From: JADJYF01 sp050186725
GTDB taxonomy: Bacteria > Pseudomonadota > Gammaproteobacteria > Ga0077536
Assembly (NCBI GenBank): GCA_050186725.1
Contig: JBFWYG010000010.1
Location: 44,410-108,409, forward strand
Direction: 5' to 3'
DNA length: 64,000 bases
Shown: piece after piece, positions 60,466-64,000 of the stretch
How positions within the stretch are numbered: position 1 is the stretch's first letter
Layout: every line of letters starts with the position of its first letter
The notes under the pieces: model-generated
The model's input: only the letters and a program-made list of their open reading frames with translations
Told to the model about the DNA's origin: nothing
Databases searched by the model: none
Program-made: the position numbers and the translations under genes

Positions 60466-62405
60466 TGTGCGGCATCGTCGGCGAACTGCTCGGGTCGCGG
60501 GCCGTGCCGCGCGATCCGGCCAAGGGAAGCCGCGCGCTCGATCTCCTCGCGCCGCGCGGTCCGGACGCGCAGGGCGAGTGGCACGGTCCCGGGGTGTGGC
60601 TGGGCCATCGACGCCTCGCGGTGCTCGATCTCTCGCCCGCCGGCGCGCAGCCCATGGTCTCGGCCGACGGGCGCCACGTGCTCTGCTACAACGGCGAGAT
60701 CTACAACCATCGCGCACTGCGCGAGGAACTGCTCGGCGCCGGCGTGGCATTGCGCGGTCACTGCGACACGGAGGTGCTGCTCGCGCTGCTCGCACGCGAT
60801 GGACTGGACGCGACCCTGCCGCGGCTGAACGGCATGTTCGCCTTCGCGCTGTGGGACGCCTCGGCGCGCGTGCTGCATCTCGCGCGCGATCGTTTCGGCG
60901 AGAAGCCTTTGTACTACGGCGTGGTCGAGGGCGCGCTGCGCTTCGCATCGCAGCCCGGCGCGCTGCTCGCGCTCGGCGCGACGCGGCCGCCGCTCGATCG
61001 CGCGGCGCTCGCGGACTTCTGCGTCCGCGGTTACGTTCCAGACACGGGTTGCATCTTCGCCGGCGTGCGCAAGCTCGCGCCGGGAACCTGCGTCAGCATC
61101 GCGCAGGACGCGTTGTCGGCCTTGCCCGCGCCGCGCGCCTGGTGGTCGGTGGAGCAGGCGGCCGGCGCCGCGCTCGCCGCGCCGCTGGCGTTGGACGATC
61201 GCGAAGCGGTCGACCTGGTCGAAGCGGCGCTGACACGCGCGGTGGCCTGTCGGCTGGAAGCGGACGTGCCGCTCGGCGCGCTGCTCTCCGGCGGCATCGA
61301 TTCCTCGCTGGTGGTCGCGCTGATGCAGCGCGCCGCGGGCCAGCCGGTGCGCACTTTCAGCATCGGCTTCGACACCACGGACTACGACGAGGCGGCCCAT
61401 GCGCGCGCGGTCGCGAGCCACCTCGGCACCGTGCATACCGAGCATCGTGTGAGCGCGCACGAAGCGTTGGCGGTGATCCCGCGATTGCCCGCCATCTACG
61501 ACGAGCCCTTCGCCGATTCTTCGCAGGTGCCGAGCGTGCTGGTCGCGGCGCTCGCGCGCCAGCATGTCACCACCGCGCTGACCGGCGACGGCGGCGACGA
61601 ACTGTTCGCCGGTTACCTGCGCTACGGGCCGGCGCTCGGCGCGTGGCGGCGGCTGCGCGCCTGGCCAGCGCCGCTGCGCGCGGCGCTGGTGGCGGGCGTC
61701 GAAGCGCTGCCCGCGGCGCGCTGGAATGCGCTCGGCGCGGCGCTGGCGCCGGCCTTGCCGGCGCGCCTGCGCTACGCCGCGGTCGGCGACAAGCTGCACA
61801 AGCTCGCACGTCTCGCGCGCGCGCCGGATCTCGCCGCGCTGCACGCGGGCGCCGCGGCGCTGGCCGGTGACGTCTCGCTGGTGCGCGACGCCGCCGTGCC
61901 GTCGCCGACCACGCTGGCGCGGCTCGCCGGGCTCGACGCCCCGGGCGCGATGATGCTCGCCGACACGCGCGACTACCTGCCGGGCGACATTCTCGCCAAG
62001 GTCGATCGCGCGGCCATGGCGGCGAGCCTCGAGACGCGCGTGCCGTTTCTCGACGTGGAGCTCTTCACGCTCGCGTGGCGCTTGCCGGCGCGCATGAAGC
62101 TGCGCGACGGGCGCACGAAGTGGGTGTTGCGCGAGGTGCTGGCGCGCCACGTGCCGCCGACGCTCACCGAGCGTGCCAAGGCAGGTTTCGCGGTACCGCT
62201 CGATGCTTGGCTGCGCGGACCGCTGCGCGCGTGGGCCGACGGCCTGCTCGACGTCGCGCGGCTGGGGCGTACCGATCTGTGGGAGACGGCGACCATCGCG
62301 CGGCTGTGGCGCGAACACGTATCCGGCGCGGCCAATCATCAGCACGCGCTGTGGGCGGTACTGATGTTCGAAGCCTGGCGCGAACACTGGGGCCACGCGG
62401 CCTGA
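60465..62405 (+). CDS. asnB: Asparagine synthase (glutamine-hydrolysing) family protein
   Basis: 646 residues. Class II glutaminase domain with Cys2, LLAPRGPDAQG and CYNGEIYN, then the ATP-pyrophosphatase domain with SGGIDS (275-280) and GDGGDELFAGY. Such AsnB-like genes are common in O-antigen and exopolysaccharide loci, where they may amidate a sugar carboxylate such as a uronic acid instead of aspartate. Uronic acid makers are present in this locus. It is coupled to glycosyltransferases on both sides by overlapping starts. Confidence 0.88.
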   Translation: MCGIVGELLGSRAVPRDPAKGSRALDLLAPRGPDAQGEWHGPGVWLGHRRLAVLDLSPAGAQPMVSADGRHVLCYNGEIYNHRALREELLGAGVALRGHCDTEVLLALLARDGLDATLPRLNGMFAFALWDASARVLHLARDRFGEKPLYYGVVEGALRFASQPGALLALGATRPPLDRAALADFCVRGYVPDTGCIFAGVRKLAPGTCVSIAQDALSALPAPRAWWSVEQAAGAALAAPLALDDREAVDLVEAALTRAVACRLEADVPLGALLSGGIDSSLVVALMQRAAGQPVRTFSIGFDTTDYDEAAHARAVASHLGTVHTEHRVSAHEALAVIPRLPAIYDEPFADSSQVPSVLVAALARQHVTTALTGDGGDELFAGYLRYGPALGAWRRLRAWPAPLRAALVAGVEALPAARWNALGAALAPALPARLRYAAVGDKLHKLARLARAPDLAALHAGAAALAGDVSLVRDAAVPSPTTLARLAGLDAPGAMMLADTRDYLPGDILAKVDRAAMAASLETRVPFLDVELFTLAWRLPARMKLRDGRTKWVLREVLARHVPPTLTERAKAGFAVPLDAWLRGPLRAWADGLLDVARLGRTDLWETATIARLWREHVSGAANHQHALWAVLMFEAWREHWGHAA

Positions 62406-63553
62406 TGTCCGCAGGGGCGCCGCCTTGCGTGCTGTTCCTCGTGACCGAGGACTGGTACTTCGTCTCCCATCGCCTGGGCCTCGCGCGCGCGGCGCGCGCG
62501 GCCGGCTGGCGCGTGGTGGTGGCGGCGCGCGAGAGCGAGCATGCCGAGACCATCCGCGCGAGCGGCGCCGAGTTCGTCGCGCTGCCTTTCGAGCGCGCGC
62601 TCACCTATCCGTGGCGCGATCTGCGCCTGCTGTGGTCGCTGCGCGGGCTGTTCGCCGCGGTGCGGCCCGACGTGCTGCACCTGGTCTCGCTGAAACCGAT
62701 CCTGCTCGGCGGCCTCGCGCTGCCCTGGGCCGGGCCGCGCTGCGCGCCGCTGCTGGCCTTCACCGGCCTGGGCTACGTGTTCTCCTCGGGCAGCGGGCTC
62801 GCGCGCCTGCTGCGCCCGCTGGTGCTGGCCCTGCTGGCGCGCATCGCGCGCCGCCCGCGCGCCTGGGTGCTGGCGCAGAACGCCGACGATCTCGCGCTGC
62901 TGCAGGCGCGCGGCATCGGGCAGGCATCGCGCGCCTCGATCATCGGTGGCGCGGGCGTCGATCCGGCGGACTACCCGGCCTCGCCGCTGCCGCCACGCGC
63001 CGGCGCCATCGTGCTCCTGCCGGCACGGGTGCTGCGTGACAAGGGCGTGGAGGAATTCGTCGCGGCGGCGGCGCTGCTGCGCGCGCGCCATCCGGACGTG
63101 CGCTGCGTGATCGCGGGCGCGCACGATCGCGACAACCCGGGCGCGGTGGGCGCCGACCAACTCGCGCGCTGGGTGGCGAGCGGCGCCATCGAGTGGTGGG
63201 GCGCGCGGCGCGACATGGCGGCGGTCTATCGCCAGGCCTACATCGTGTGCCTGCCGTCCTGGCGCGAGGGGCTGCCGCGCGCGCTGCTGGAGGCGGCGGC
63301 GGCGGCGCGGCCGCTGGTCGCGACCGACGTGCCGGGCTGTCGCGAGATCTGCATCGATGGGAACACGGGGCTCAGCGTGCCACCGCGCGATCCGCCGGCG
63401 CTCGCCGCGGCGCTCGCGCGCCTGCTGGAAGACGAAGCACTCGCGCGGCGCTGCGCGGCGGGCGCGCACGCGCGGCTGCACGCGCACTTCACGCTCGAGA
63501 GCGTGGCGCGCCGCACGCTCGATCTGTACGCCGAGCTGCGCGCTGCGCCATGA
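62405..63553 (+). CDS. Glycosyltransferase family 4 protein
   Basis: 382 residues. FLVTEDWYFVSHRLGLARAA at the start and LPARVLRDKGVEEFVAAAAL, then CLPSWREGLPRALLEAAAAA (donor-binding glutamates), place it with GT4 enzymes such as those that add GalNAc or FucNAc to the lipid carrier. ATG overlaps the asnB stop by one base, and its stop overlaps the epimerase ATG. Confidence 0.9.
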   Translation: MSAGAPPCVLFLVTEDWYFVSHRLGLARAARAAGWRVVVAARESEHAETIRASGAEFVALPFERALTYPWRDLRLLWSLRGLFAAVRPDVLHLVSLKPILLGGLALPWAGPRCAPLLAFTGLGYVFSSGSGLARLLRPLVLALLARIARRPRAWVLAQNADDLALLQARGIGQASRASIIGGAGVDPADYPASPLPPRAGAIVLLPARVLRDKGVEEFVAAAALLRARHPDVRCVIAGAHDRDNPGAVGADQLARWVASGAIEWWGARRDMAAVYRQAYIVCLPSWREGLPRALLEAAAAARPLVATDVPGCREICIDGNTGLSVPPRDPPALAAALARLLEDEALARRCAAGAHARLHAHFTLESVARRTLDLYAELRAAP

Positions 63554-64000
63554 ACGACGCTCCGCCCCGGCGTGTGCTGGTGACCGGCGCCAATGGCTTC
63601 GTCGGCCGCGCGCTGTGCCGCGCGCTCGCCGCGCGTGGTCGCGAGGTGCTGGCGGTGACCCGCCTGCCGGCCACCATCGCCGGCGCGTCGCGGGTGCTGG
63701 CGGTGGGTGACCTGGTACGGCTGCAGGACTGGACGCCGCTGCTCGAAGGCGTGGAGGGCGTCGCCCATCTCGCCGCGCTCACCCACGACGGCACGCGCGG
63801 CGCGAGCAGCGCGCACTTCACTGCCGTGAATGTCGATGTCTCGCGTCGTCTCGCGCAGGCCGCGCGTGCGCGCGGCGTGGCGCACTTCGTCTATCTCAGT
63901 TCGATCAAGGCCGCGGGCGAGCGCAGCCCCCCGGGCCGCGCGCTCAGCGGCGACGACGCGTCCGCGCCCGAGGACGACTACGGCCGCAGCAAGCTCGCTG
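63550..64000 (+). CDS. NAD-dependent epimerase/dehydratase, N-terminal part
   Basis: 150 residues before the window ends. RVLVTGANGFVGRALCRAL is the NAD-binding start; YLSSIKAAGE and DDYGRSKLA near the end carry the catalytic Ser/Thr and the YxxxK pair. It resembles the C4-reductase/epimerase enzymes that often lie just before the initiating sugar-phosphate transferase in polysaccharide loci. The rest, and that possible neighbour, lie outside the window. Confidence 0.85.
   Translation, partial: MNDAPPRRVLVTGANGFVGRALCRALAARGREVLAVTRLPATIAGASRVLAVGDLVRLQDWTPLLEGVEGVAHLAALTHDGTRGASSAHFTAVNVDVSRRLAQAARARGVAHFVYLSSIKAAGERSPPGRALSGDDASAPEDDYGRSKLA

Overview
The window is high-GC proteobacterial DNA. 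Three things point to a Gammaproteobacterium, although I cannot name the genus: the PaaE/PaaX pair, a complete System I (Ccm) cytochrome c maturation operon, and REP-like palindromes with a TGTAGGGC head. No rRNA, tRNA, CRISPR array or complete insertion sequence was seen.

The left part (1-9341) holds small metabolic units. These are the end of paaE with paaX, a cytochrome P450, a small exported protein, a minus-strand flavin halogenase and a DUF1329 protein with a clear terminator. A plus-strand run follows: AsnC-type ligand-binding protein, hotdog thioesterase, unusual thiolase and CoxG-like protein. From 9319 to 16086 lies the known but poorly understood set of DUF2126 transglutaminase, circularly permuted ATP-grasp, alpha-E protein and Anbu proteasome-like protease. 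REP-like repeats sit between the last two.

From 16233 to 23556 the minus strand carries ccmABCDEFGHI, tightly overlapped and headed by a conserved hypothetical gene. The rest of the window (23692-64000) is a large surface-polysaccharide locus. Its first half makes UDP-glucuronate, UDP-galacturonate and UDP-HexNAc-uronate. It also holds an MBOAT/SGNH O-acylation pair, an orphan dTDP-glucose dehydratase, a winged-helix regulator with two matching operator palindromes, and a route that looks like UDP-ManNAc3NAcA synthesis (acetyltransferase, Gfo/Idh oxidoreductase, DegT aminotransferase, 2-epimerase). After these come a large membrane protein, a GlmS-type glutaminase fused to a WbpG/PseA-type sugar amidotransferase, two methyltransferases, a Wzx flippase and a GT2 enzyme.

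The middle (about 45,000-57,000) is the odd part. A three-gene cassette is present twice in the same order: a plus-strand glycosyltransferase, then a minus-strand ABC-exporter-like protein, then a minus-strand glycosyltransferase. The left copy has two decayed glycosyltransferases but an intact ABC-like gene, and its ATPase domain has lost the usual motifs. The right copy has intact glycosyltransferases but a frameshifted ABC-like gene. A third copy of the minus-strand glycosyltransferase follows.

The last part (57,055-64,000) carries a FlaA1/CapD-type dehydratase, a UDP-sulfoquinovose synthase-like gene, two GT4 enzymes around an asparagine-synthase homologue, and a truncated epimerase. No initiating sugar-phosphate transferase and no sure polymerase were found in the window, so the locus probably continues past its right edge.
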